From the NCBI GenBank assembly GCA_002420005.1, contig DIHE01000038.1, forward strand, positions 14,525 to 78,524: DNA of 64,000 nucleotides, written 5' to 3'. Numbering within the stretch: position 1 is the first letter of the stretch; each line of letters opens with the position of its first letter. This document shows positions 41,778 through 49,937 of the stretch, piece by piece. This DNA is from Holophagales bacterium UBA5704. GTDB lineage: Bacteria > Acidobacteriota > Thermoanaerobaculia > Multivoradales > UBA5704. The position numbers and the translations under genes were made by a program. The notes under the pieces were generated by a model, which ran no database searches, was not told the DNA's origin, and saw only the letters and a program-made list of their open reading frames with translations.

Positions 41778-43419
41778 TTTGATCCATCGCCGCAGCCCCG
41801 CCGTGGCGCGGCTGTTTCAGGCCGGCGCACTTCTCTGCGCCTTCGCCCTTGCCGGTCCTCTGCAGGCCCAAACACCTCCTCCCGCTCCCCCTGCGGAGGC
41901 GCCGTCGTCCGGATCGGTGCAGGACCTGCGCCAGACCTTGGAAGAGAGCTACGAGGTCCTGCCCCTCCAGAACGGGGTCATGCTCCGGCCGCGCGCGGAG
42001 CGCCTCGGAGTGCGGACCATCGAGGTGAGCGGCGGCTCCATCGCGGTGAATGGGGAGAGGGTCACCGAGGGAGTGCTGCGCGCTTGGCTCGCCGCGGACG
42101 CCGATCCGGTGCTCCGCCTCTACCGCCTGTCCCCGCGGCAGCGCCAGGAGCTGTTCGGCCTGCTGGCCGGTGGGGCCCGGCCGGCCGAAGCGGCGGAGCC
42201 CGAGACGGAGGAGGAGACGGAGATCCCGGCAGAGGAAGAAGAGATTCCGGCAGAGACCGCGGACGTACCGTCGCCCCCGGAGACACCGGAACCTCCACAA
42301 AAGCCGGAGTACCCGGCGGAGACCTCCGGGAGTCAACTGAACTTTGGCAACAACATCACGATTGACAAGGACGAGCTGGTCGAGGAGGCCGTGTCCCTCG
42401 TCGGCTCGGTGCGCGTCGACGGCGAGGTGAGCCGCGACGTGGTGGCGCTCGCCGGCTCGGTCACCATCAATGGCCGGGTCGGAGGGAACGTCACGGCGGT
42501 CGGTGGCGACGTCCGTCTCGGCCCGGAGGCGGTGGTGGACGGAGATGTCACCAGCGTCGGCGGCAAGATCGTGCGCGCCGAGGGAGCCCAGGTCCATGGC
42601 AAGACCACGGAGGCCGGAATGGTGCGGTCGCGCCGTGGTGGCTGGGACGACGGGGACATCGACATCGACTTCCATCCGTGGCTGCCGTTCGTGAGCGGCC
42701 TCGACCTGATCTTCCAGCTCATCGGCGTGGCGATCCTCGGTCTCCTGGTCTGCCTGTGCCTGCTGGTGGCGCCCGGCCCCCTGGAGAAGGTGGAGCGGCA
42801 CGTGGAGCACGAGCCCTGGATCGCCGGTCTGGTCGGCCTCGCGGCGCAGCTCCTGTTCGTCCCGCTGCTGGTCGCGGTGTCGATCCTTCTCGTCGTGACC
42901 ATCGTCGGGTGCGCGCTGTTCGCCCTGTATCCGTTCGTGTTCATCGCGATCGGCCTGGCGGCCCTTCTCGGCTACGCGGCGGTCGCGCACCGGGTCGGCC
43001 GTTTCCTGGAAGCCCGATTCAACCGGCGCTTCGGTGGGCCCTATCTGGTGGCGCTGGTGGGCGTTCTGGCGATCGAGGCCTGGAGCGTCCTGGGCCGCCT
43101 GGTCGGCCTGGGTAGCGGCCCGCTCACCTTCATCGCCTTCACCATCCTGGCCTTCGGATTCGCGGTGCAGTACGTCGCCTGGACCGTCGGCTTTGGTGCC
43201 GTCCTCCGCGCCCGGTTCGGAGGCACGCAGCCGCCGCCCGCGAGCCTGCCGCCGGCTCCGGTCTCGCCGCCTCCCGCTCCGGTTCTCACCGACCCGGTGG
43301 CGGAGGATCAGCTGGATCAGGCGGATCAGCCGGATGACCCGGATCAGGCGGATCAGCCGGATGACCCGGATCAGGCGGATCAGCCGGATCAACCGGCGGA
43401 ACCTGCGCCGGAGAGATGA
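41761..43419 (+). CDS. Bactofilin-like beta-helix membrane protein
   Basis: A 552-residue protein with signal peptide (residues ~17-36), an acidic Pro/Glu-rich linker (about 140-195), and a right-handed beta-helix of short VxGxVxxxV repeats (SVRVDGEVSRDVVALAGSV, TINGRVGGNVTAVGGDV, then VDGDVTSVGGKI) like bactofilins and polymer-forming proteins. Six or so TM helices follow from about residue 318 and a Pro/Asp/Gln-rich tail closes it. The tail is encoded by 27-bp repeats and overlaps the convergent gene by 134 bp. With the ECF pair it forms a probable envelope-stress unit. Confidence 0.82.
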   Translation: MWNSISLIHRRSPAVARLFQAGALLCAFALAGPLQAQTPPPAPPAEAPSSGSVQDLRQTLEESYEVLPLQNGVMLRPRAERLGVRTIEVSGGSIAVNGERVTEGVLRAWLAADADPVLRLYRLSPRQRQELFGLLAGGARPAEAAEPETEEETEIPAEEEEIPAETADVPSPPETPEPPQKPEYPAETSGSQLNFGNNITIDKDELVEEAVSLVGSVRVDGEVSRDVVALAGSVTINGRVGGNVTAVGGDVRLGPEAVVDGDVTSVGGKIVRAEGAQVHGKTTEAGMVRSRRGGWDDGDIDIDFHPWLPFVSGLDLIFQLIGVAILGLLVCLCLLVAPGPLEKVERHVEHEPWIAGLVGLAAQLLFVPLLVAVSILLVVTIVGCALFALYPFVFIAIGLAALLGYAAVAHRVGRFLEARFNRRFGGPYLVALVGVLAIEAWSVLGRLVGLGSGPLTFIAFTILAFGFAVQYVAWTVGFGAVLRARFGGTQPPPASLPPAPVSPPPAPVLTDPVAEDQLDQADQPDDPDQADQPDDPDQADQPDQPAEPAPER

Positions 43420-45046
43420 CGGAGTGCCCTGCGGTGCCCGCCCCGTCCCGGGCGGGCACCGCAGCAGGAGTCTCTCTCTGCCTCTCGAGGACGCCGTACC
43501 CATACCCGGCCGAGATCAGCGTCCACAGCTCCTCCTCCGTCCTCCCGGATACGTCCAGAAGGTTGGGCTCCTTGGGGAGAGGTTCGGAGTTGACGAGGAA
43601 CCGCAGGCGGTAGCCCTCTTTCTTCCAGCGGGAACGTTCGAGACCCCACTTCATGTCCAGGTCCGACTGGACCCAGGTCGTGATCAGCTTCGGGCGGCGG
43701 GAGAAGACGTAGTCGACGTCGAACTTTGCGTGACCGATGACCAGCGAGGGCTGCTGTGCAGGTTCCCCATGGGCGATCCGGGAATCGGTGAGGCCGAGCA
43801 TGTCGAGTGTGGGCAGACCGGAGAAATAGGGGATCTTCCCGGCGGCATCGGTCGCCAGGGTGGCACCGGGATGGCTGGCGGCGAGGTGGCGGCCGAGGAG
43901 CACCCACCGGTCATAGCGTTCCCGGGTGTAGCGGTAGCGGGGATCCGTGCGGAGCTGGAGGAGCTGGAGGGCGATCACCAGGGCGACGACCAGGGAAACC
44001 CCCGGGCGAGGCGTCGTGCGCATCAGGTCCAGCAGCACGAAGATCCCCAGGGGGAAGAGAATCAACAAGAACCGCTCGTAGAAGACGTCGCCGCCGACGT
44101 ACATCCAGTATCCCACCCAGGCCGGTGCGAAGAAGACCGGGAACGAAAGCAGAGAGAACACCGGGCGCCGGCCTTCCGTAGAGACCTGCCGCGCCATCCG
44201 CAGGATCCCCAGGAGCAGCGCGGTCACCGAAGCCAACATTCCGGTGCTGAAGACAGCCCGCGAAAACTGAGGAAGCGCGATCTCCAGGCGGTCCACCAGC
44301 GACCCGGCGACCTTGGCGTAGTAGGTGTTGGGCAGGGGCCAGCCGTAGTAGGAGAGCCGCCAGGCCACCAAGGCGGCCAGCGTGGCGAGCGCGGTTGCGG
44401 CGACCGCGAGAGCGGCGGGACGCCGGCCGCGCAGCAGAAGGTACAGCGCGGCGACCAGGGGAGCGATGAACCCGTCCGCCCGGGCCAGCCCCAGCAGGGC
44501 GGTGAGGACGATCAGCCGGCGGACGGGCGGCTTCCGGTCCTCGGAGGCCCCTTCGACCGCCATCCAGAGCCCGACCTGCAGAGCGAGGACGAGTGGCGTC
44601 TCCAGGCCGGACGCGGCGGCGATCCAGAGAGAAGGGCAGAGGCCGAGAGCGAGCGCGCCCATCCCGGCCCGGAAATCCCCGAGGCGTTCGCGGGAAAAGG
44701 CGTACAGCCCGAGGAGCGCGGCCACCAGGCAGAGCACGTTGAACGCGATGGAGACGGCAAGGAGGTGTGCTCTGCCGGCCAGCGAGGCCGGCAGAGCGAG
44801 GAGCAGCACATAGAGAAGGTTGGTGTACCCCTCGACGCGCTCTCCCGGATTGAACACCAGGCCGTGCCCGGCGACCAGATTCCGGGCATAGCGGAACGAG
44901 ATGAACGCGTCGTCGCTCCCTTCGGCATGGCCGGACAGGTCATCGTGGGTGTAACCCCAGGTGGCTTGAAGAACGCACCCGCCGAGAAGCGCAAGCACGG
45001 CCGCGAGGAGGAGCCACCGGCCCGCTGGATTCCTGGCAGGGCTCAT
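43286..45046 (-). CDS. GT-C-like polytopic membrane glycosyltransferase, coupled to the ComP-like kinase gene
   Basis: A 586-residue membrane protein with about ten TMs. The first periplasmic loop carries the acidic motif EGSDDAFISFRYARNLVAGHGLVFNPGERVEGYTN, which I know from arabinofuranosyl/mannosyl GT-C transferases that use decaprenyl- or polyprenyl-linked donors. After residue ~390 comes a soluble domain. The C-terminal ~45 residues (D-P-A-D-P-P-D-P-G-H repeats) overlap the bactofilin-like gene on the other strand and may not be functional. The start overlaps the stop of the sensor kinase (ATGA), so it is part of the peptide-signalling operon by gene order. Confidence 0.8.
   Translation of the reverse strand: MSPARNPAGRWLLLAAVLALLGGCVLQATWGYTHDDLSGHAEGSDDAFISFRYARNLVAGHGLVFNPGERVEGYTNLLYVLLLALPASLAGRAHLLAVSIAFNVLCLVAALLGLYAFSRERLGDFRAGMGALALGLCPSLWIAAASGLETPLVLALQVGLWMAVEGASEDRKPPVRRLIVLTALLGLARADGFIAPLVAALYLLLRGRRPAALAVAATALATLAALVAWRLSYYGWPLPNTYYAKVAGSLVDRLEIALPQFSRAVFSTGMLASVTALLLGILRMARQVSTEGRRPVFSLLSFPVFFAPAWVGYWMYVGGDVFYERFLLILFPLGIFVLLDLMRTTPRPGVSLVVALVIALQLLQLRTDPRYRYTRERYDRWVLLGRHLAASHPGATLATDAAGKIPYFSGLPTLDMLGLTDSRIAHGEPAQQPSLVIGHAKFDVDYVFSRRPKLITTWVQSDLDMKWGLERSRWKKEGYRLRFLVNSEPLPKEPNLLDVSGRTEEELWTLISAGYGYGVLERQRETPAAVPARDGAGTAGHSVISPAQVPPVDPADPPDPGHPADPPDPGHPADPPDPADPPPPGR
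43315..43386. repeat. 27-bp tandem repeat in a convergent gene overlap
   Basis: Two full copies of a 27-bp unit (starting 43315 and 43342) plus two-thirds of a third. Both strands are read as Asp/Pro-rich protein tails (DQADQPDDP on plus, DPADPPDPGHP on minus). Confidence 0.8.
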
Positions 45047-48000
45047 CCGGCGATGGCGGCGGAGTGGCGGCCGCTCTCGCCCGGTGCGTCGAGGATGGCG
45101 CGGACGGTCTGGGTCAGGGTCTGCTGCGAGAACGGCTTCTGCAGACAGGTCCAGGTCGACTCTCCGCCGGAGAGTCGTTCCTCGTTGTAGCCGGACATGA
45201 AGATCACCCGGGTCTGCGGCCGTTCCCCGAGGAGCCGTTGGGCGAGCTCCGTGCCCTTCATCCGCGGCATCGTCACATCGGTGAGAAGGAGATGAATGGT
45301 CCCGCGATGCAGGCGTGAGATCGCCAGGGCCTCTTCGCCGGACCCTGCCTGGAAGACGCGAAAGCCCTTGCCAACCAGGATCTGATGCAGAACCTTGCGC
45401 ACTTCGTCCTCGTCCTCCACCAGCAGGATCGTCTCCGTTCCGGTGTCCTCGGTGACCGTCATCGGGAGGGTCTCTCGGCTCTCCTGGTCGGCGGTCACCG
45501 GCAGGTAGATCGAGAAGCAGGCTCCTTGGCCGGGCGCGCTGTCGACGAAGATGAAGCCGCTGCTCTGCTGCACGATGCCGTAGACCGTCGAGAGGCCGAG
45601 ACCCGTCCCTTCTCCCTTGGTGCTGAAGAAGGGTTCGAAGACGCGCGCCTTCGTCTCGGCGTCCATGCCGCTCCCGGTGTCGGTGACACTCAGCAGAACG
45701 TAGGAGCCCGGAGGCACATTGCCATGCGGCACACCGCCCTCGGGTGTCACCGAGACATGGGCGGTGCGGATGATCAGCCGTCCGCCGGTCGGCATGGCCT
45801 GCCGGGCGTTCACCACCAGGTTCATGATGGCCTGTTCCATCTGTCCGGGATCGATCCGGACCTTCGCCGCATCTTCCTGGAGGTCGGTGACGAGGAGGAC
45901 GTCCTCTCCGAGCAGGCGGTGGAGCATCTTTTCCAGGCCGGTGATGATCGGGTTGAGACTCATCACCCGCGATTCCATGGGTTGCCGCCGGGCGAAGGCA
46001 AGGAGCTGCTTGGTCAACGACGCGGCCTTCTGCCCGGCCTCCTTGATGCCCACCAGATTGCGGCCGAGGAAGACGTCGTCACGGTAGCGGTCGAGCAGGA
46101 AGTCGCTGTAGCCGAAGATGGCGAGGAGGCAGTTGTTGAAGTCGTGCGCCACGCCGGCGGAGAGGCGCCCGATCGCCTCCATCTTCTGGGAGTGGAGAAG
46201 CTGCTGTTGCAGATTCCTGGTCTCCACCTCATTGCGTTTGCGCTCCGCGATATCCCGGATGGCCACGACGGTCACGTCCTCGCCTTGAAAGACGTACTTC
46301 TTCCCTGCCATCTCGATCTCGGCGAGCGTTCCGTCGGTTCGCCGGGCGACACTCTCCTGCGGCACCTCGTCGGGCGCGACCCCGTGATCCTCGACGATCT
46401 CGGAAAGTCTACGGCCGATCACCTGCTCCGGTTTGGCGCCGAGAATCCCGAGAAGGGCGTTGTTGACCTCCAGAATGACCCCGTTGCGCACAATGGCGAT
46501 CCCCTCGAGGGTGGCCTCGAACAGCGTCCGGAAGCGCTCTTCGCTGCGCCGGATCTCCTCCTCGGCGGCCTGGCGCTGGGCGATCTCCTGCTGAGCGCGC
46601 TCGAACAGGCGGATGTTTTCGAGCATCGGAGCCACCTGATTGGCCACAGTGGAGAGAAGGTGGATGTCGCTCGCCGGGAAGAAGTCATCCGGATCGCGCC
46701 GCCCGATCAGCCAGGCGCCGGCCGTCCGGCCCTGAACCGTCAGCGGGAGGATGAGGCGTACCCAGCCAAACCGGACACCCTCGGGAGCCGGCGGCCGATA
46801 GCGGCCGCTCTGGGCGAGGAGAGTCCGAAGCTCCTCGAGGCTCGGCTCCGTCTCCTCTTCCGGGACCGCCAGGAGATGGAGATCCTCGACGCTCTCTCCC
46901 TCAAAGAGGTAGAGGGCAGACTGCCGGACGAGGAGGGCCGGGAGGATCTGGTCGCCGATGACGTGAGCGAGAACCGTCCGGTCGAATGCTGTGGGGATGC
47001 GTTCGGAGACCAGCTCGATGATGTCCTCGGGGCTGTGGCGGATGCCGAAGATATGCCGGTCGATCAGAGACTGAAACCGGTTGAGCAGGAAGGGCGTTGT
47101 TGTCACGAAAGCCAGGGAGGCGGCTAGGACCCACGTGATGAGCTCCGGGTTGATCGGGGGCCACCGGCTTGCAATGGCGAACAACACAACGATGAAGGGA
47201 ATGGTGGCCAGCACCATGTAGCTGTAGACGCCGATCAGCCGGTTGGCCCTGAACTCCAAGGCACCGAGGTGGTGCTTGTAGATCGCGTAGATATAGCTCA
47301 TCGGCAAGGTAAGCAGGGAAACAACGGAGACTCCGCTGAACCATGGGAAGATCACACGAACATCGCCGAGCAAGGCGTAGAAAGAGCGCACATAGAGTCC
47401 GACAACTCCGAATATAAGGACGAAAGGACCCAGGCCCAGTATGAGACCGAACAGCATGATCCTGCTGGCAATTTTGGTCGCGGGCGGAAGCGGAAGAAAA
47501 AGTCGGATCAGGAAGAGAGCCAACGCACCAGCCACTCCGAGGAGCGAGGTAAAGACGTAGAGTGAGGAGGAGAGCGGCCCGAGGAGGTAGAAAGTATCCA
47601 GCAAACTAAGAATCAGCGCCAGAAAGTATAGCGGCAGGAGAACACTCCACCGCTTTCCCGGCCCCAGAAGCCAAGAGGGGAGGACCAAGTGAAGGTGGAT
47701 GACCAGCGGCAGGAAGAACCAGACAAATAGATGAAAAACAACGGCTGAGCCTCCGACGTGAAGGTGGGAGGCCTGGCCGGCAGCGAACCAGATCGCAGTC
47801 ACATAGCTGAAAAGAACGAGGAGCAGCCATCTCTCATCTCGCGGCCTTAGAAGAAAGATGGCAATTGTTCCCATGAGCCATAGGACAAGAGGAAGTAAGA
47901 GGGCAGGGGTCTCATTCCACCAATCTTCCCGTGCAATGCCGAATATTTTGGATCTGAACTCCAGAAGCCTGCCTTGGCGATCCACTTGCATGGTAACGTA

Positions 48001-48285
48001 GCCATTCGCATCAGCCACCGCATCGAGAGGCATTAACCGGTCGCGTTTCAGGGCCTTCCAGTCCATCCCGCCGAAGTAAAGCAGAACGTCGCCGGCCTTG
48101 AGGCAGTCCTTTCCCTGTGCGCACTGAGGAGCGGCGACGATCTCGCCTGTCAGGGCAGGAGTGAGGAACTCGACGCCACGGGTTGTGGCTAGGTAGGGAT
48201 AGACGAGGCAAGGGATCAGGGCGAGGACTGAGAGAGCGGCCCAGAGGATGTCCGCGAGCGTCCAGCCTAGGAGCTTGGCCTTCAT
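45043..48285 (-). CDS. ComP-like hybrid sensor histidine kinase
   Basis: A 1080-residue sensor. Residues 11-31: first TM. Residues ~35-115: an extracytoplasmic PDZ-like segment with LKAGDVLLYFGG, matching the LRQGDIILKIN element in the same place in Bacillus ComP. Residues ~127-400: about eight TMs. Residues ~405-560: GAF-like region. ~578-685: PAS. H714 (AGVAHDFNN) is the phospho-acceptor, followed by HATPase with N-box, GSGMD and GTGLGLS. REC at ~952-1066 with D1003. Unlike ComP, the output half is HisKA/HATPase/REC rather than the NarL-type HisKA_3. It overlaps the comQ-like gene by ATGA. The 5' half has lower GC than the kinase half. Probably senses the modified peptides encoded upstream; that step is inference. 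Confidence 0.75.
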   Translation of the reverse strand: MKAKLLGWTLADILWAALSVLALIPCLVYPYLATTRGVEFLTPALTGEIVAAPQCAQGKDCLKAGDVLLYFGGMDWKALKRDRLMPLDAVADANGYVTMQVDRQGRLLEFRSKIFGIAREDWWNETPALLLPLVLWLMGTIAIFLLRPRDERWLLLVLFSYVTAIWFAAGQASHLHVGGSAVVFHLFVWFFLPLVIHLHLVLPSWLLGPGKRWSVLLPLYFLALILSLLDTFYLLGPLSSSLYVFTSLLGVAGALALFLIRLFLPLPPATKIASRIMLFGLILGLGPFVLIFGVVGLYVRSFYALLGDVRVIFPWFSGVSVVSLLTLPMSYIYAIYKHHLGALEFRANRLIGVYSYMVLATIPFIVVLFAIASRWPPINPELITWVLAASLAFVTTTPFLLNRFQSLIDRHIFGIRHSPEDIIELVSERIPTAFDRTVLAHVIGDQILPALLVRQSALYLFEGESVEDLHLLAVPEEETEPSLEELRTLLAQSGRYRPPAPEGVRFGWVRLILPLTVQGRTAGAWLIGRRDPDDFFPASDIHLLSTVANQVAPMLENIRLFERAQQEIAQRQAAEEEIRRSEERFRTLFEATLEGIAIVRNGVILEVNNALLGILGAKPEQVIGRRLSEIVEDHGVAPDEVPQESVARRTDGTLAEIEMAGKKYVFQGEDVTVVAIRDIAERKRNEVETRNLQQQLLHSQKMEAIGRLSAGVAHDFNNCLLAIFGYSDFLLDRYRDDVFLGRNLVGIKEAGQKAASLTKQLLAFARRQPMESRVMSLNPIITGLEKMLHRLLGEDVLLVTDLQEDAAKVRIDPGQMEQAIMNLVVNARQAMPTGGRLIIRTAHVSVTPEGGVPHGNVPPGSYVLLSVTDTGSGMDAETKARVFEPFFSTKGEGTGLGLSTVYGIVQQSSGFIFVDSAPGQGACFSIYLPVTADQESRETLPMTVTEDTGTETILLVEDEDEVRKVLHQILVGKGFRVFQAGSGEEALAISRLHRGTIHLLLTDVTMPRMKGTELAQRLLGERPQTRVIFMSGYNEERLSGGESTWTCLQKPFSQQTLTQTVRAILDAPGESGRHSAAIAG

Positions 48286-49247
48286 GATCGCAGGAAGGAG
48301 TCGGACAGGCCGGCAGGAACCCCTGCGGCGGCGAAGAGGTGGTGTATTGGTTTGGCGTGCGCTTCGAAGAGCCGTGCGACCGACTCCGGTGCGGGAAGGC
48401 TGAGTCCAGCCAACAACCGGCCTGCCTGCCCAAGAAATCCCACCATCTTGAAGACACAGTAGCTGAGGGCGCCGGATCGCACAAGGATCTCTTGGGCGGA
48501 GGCCAGGGCCGTCGGGTCCTCCGCGTGCTTCGAGAGCTCAAGGAATTCCTTCTTCTCTGCGTGCTCCGCGGTCATTGCGTAGAGGATAGCCAGGTTGTTC
48601 GAGCGGCGGCTTCCCCAGTCGGCGGCGGCAGGTGTGCGCAAAGCATCCAGCAGGTCGTCGCTCACCTGGACACATCGGCCGAGGAGCCCGCCCAGACCGG
48701 CCAAGTGTTGAGCTGTGGCGGGCGATGCCCCTCCCAGAAGGGAACCGATTGAAAATGCGGCACTGAAGAGAGGCGAGGTCTTTGCTTCGACCACTCCCCA
48801 GTATTGATCCTCGTCTGCAATTACCCGCATGTCGAGGTTCTGGCCGCAGGCGGTCGCAAGAGTCATTCTGGCGAGGGCCAAGTGGACAGCTGCACGTGTG
48901 TGAGGCGCCAGCCGGTCGTCGTCCAAGACCTGGTGGCCGGCCGCCTGGAAGGCCATAGCAAGATTGGCCGTCCGGCCCTCCCCGAGGCGGTGCTGGATGC
49001 CGCCTGGGTCTTCGTCCAGCATGTCGTCCAGCAAGTGAATGCTGATAAGGGAGCAAAGGATCGCTGCACAGCCGGCGGTCGCGGAGTTGTCGGGGCCTCC
49101 GACGGCCGTACAGGCAGCCAAGGGGTACTCCCACACTCCGAGAGTTCCATGTGGATCAAACCGATCGATCATCTCGGCCATCTCTGGCCACACCGCGACA
49201 GGGTCGAGTGAGCGAATCAGCTCCTTCGTGCGCTGAAGGGTCATCAT
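48282..49247 (-). CDS. ComQ-like isoprenyl transferase (copy 1)
   Basis: A 321-residue all-alpha isoprenoid synthase-fold protein. First Asp-rich motif DDMLD (D74, D75, D78) and second DDLLD (D197, D198, D201) are both intact, so catalysis is expected. No typical N-terminal chain-length region of housekeeping prenyl synthases (GGKRxRP) is present, as in ComQ, which prenylates a tryptophan of ComX. The gene sits between a 62-codon peptide gene and the ComP-like kinase (ATGA overlap). The start at 49247 is followed by a second ATG codon; RBS weak. Alternative: a polyprenyl diphosphate or terpene synthase unrelated to peptides. Confidence 0.72.
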   Translation of the reverse strand: MMTLQRTKELIRSLDPVAVWPEMAEMIDRFDPHGTLGVWEYPLAACTAVGGPDNSATAGCAAILCSLISIHLLDDMLDEDPGGIQHRLGEGRTANLAMAFQAAGHQVLDDDRLAPHTRAAVHLALARMTLATACGQNLDMRVIADEDQYWGVVEAKTSPLFSAAFSIGSLLGGASPATAQHLAGLGGLLGRCVQVSDDLLDALRTPAAADWGSRRSNNLAILYAMTAEHAEKKEFLELSKHAEDPTALASAQEILVRSGALSYCVFKMVGFLGQAGRLLAGLSLPAPESVARLFEAHAKPIHHLFAAAGVPAGLSDSFLRS

Positions 49248-49311
49248 CTACGGCCTGATTCTACAGCATAGAGAGACCCTGAACTCTTCTTTCAACCCGG
49301 CGAACATGCAT

Positions 49312-49342
49312 CCGGGGCACCGGCTCGGTACCGAGCCCCGGA
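49312..49342 (-). promoter_or_regulatory. Stem-loop in the X1-Q1 junction
   Basis: tccgggg (49311-49317) pairs with ccccgga (49336-49342), and within it ctcg-gtac-cgag (49324-49335) forms a second hairpin. It lies between the peptide gene and the comQ-like gene on the minus strand. There is no T-tract, so it may attenuate read-through or protect the peptide mRNA. The other X-Q junction has a comparable structure. Confidence 0.45.
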
Positions 49343-49360
49343 GCAACCGTTGGCAACAGC

Positions 49361-49549
49361 TCAAGCCTCAGCTACGGAAGTCTGGCAGTCGACGCCGTCC
49401 CATGGATACCAGCCCCCCGCAAGGGTCTCCTCGGCCTGGAAGAGGGTTCGGACGTTCTCGATCCTCCGCAACCGGCGCAGGGCGTCGAACAGCAGATTGT
49501 CGTTCTCGTTCCGGGATGAGAGTGTCGCGTGGAAAGCATGAATGGACAT
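49361..49549 (-). CDS. ComX-like pheromone/RiPP precursor peptide (copy 1)
   Basis: A 62-residue peptide beginning MSIHAFHATLSS and containing G-G-W-Y-P-W-D-G (W47, W50) followed by 12 residues to the end. The other peptide at 50988 shares MSIH-x-F, the L-R-R-L helix and the G-x-W-x-x-W-[D/E]-G motif but differs elsewhere. ComX precursors are of similar size (~55 residues) with a Trp near the C-terminus that ComQ prenylates. The start at 49549 is set by GGGAGGAT seven bases upstream; a longer frame from 49576 would read through this RBS. Here the Trp lies further from the C-terminus than in Bacillus, so a tail might be trimmed. Confidence 0.65.
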   Translation of the reverse strand: MSIHAFHATLSSRNENDNLLFDALRRLRRIENVRTLFQAEETLAGGWYPWDGVDCQTSVAEA

Positions 49550-49937
49550 AACCGTATCCTCCCTCGGGATGGTCAATCTAGATCCTCTGAATCAACGTCT
49601 GCGAAGTCGCTGACAGGGAGCTTGAAAGGAGGGGGGGCGCGGGAGCGGGAAGGTTGGCCGCGGGTGCCGATGCACACTCTTGCCTCGTCCGGCCTGTAGA
49701 AGAGCCGCCGTGGAGAGGCAGACAGGGGGTGCACCAGCATAGTTTCAAACGGCCTCTCGAAAGACCGGCCTTTCGATGCACGCAACGCCCCTTGGCTCGG
49801 GTCGCTGGGTGCTCGGTTGATCCTGAAGGGCTTGGTGAGTATACCCCTGAGAACGCTGCCAAAGCGAGAGGGCTCTCGCGGCGGTGCGCCGCCGGGGGGC
49901 GATGGCAGGCATCCAGGCAAAGCGGGTCATGGCCTGC
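49550..49937 (-). other. 388-bp intergenic region between the two X-Q pairs, with tandem hairpins
   Basis: Directly after the comQ-like copy 2 stop lie two perfect hairpins: ggcgg-tgcg-ccgcc (49880-49893) and gcgagag-gg-ctctcgc (49864-49879), the latter followed on the minus strand by TTT. They could end the X2-Q2 transcript weakly. The rest has no RBS-supported gene; a promoter for X1 is expected here but no clear -35/-10 was found. Confidence 0.4.

Noticed and set aside
49573..49920. 115-codon minus-strand frame between the two X-Q pairs, checked as a third peptide or missing receiver
   Set aside because: Pro/Ser/Arg-rich shadow, no MSIH-like start, no Trp motif and two hairpins at its beginning.
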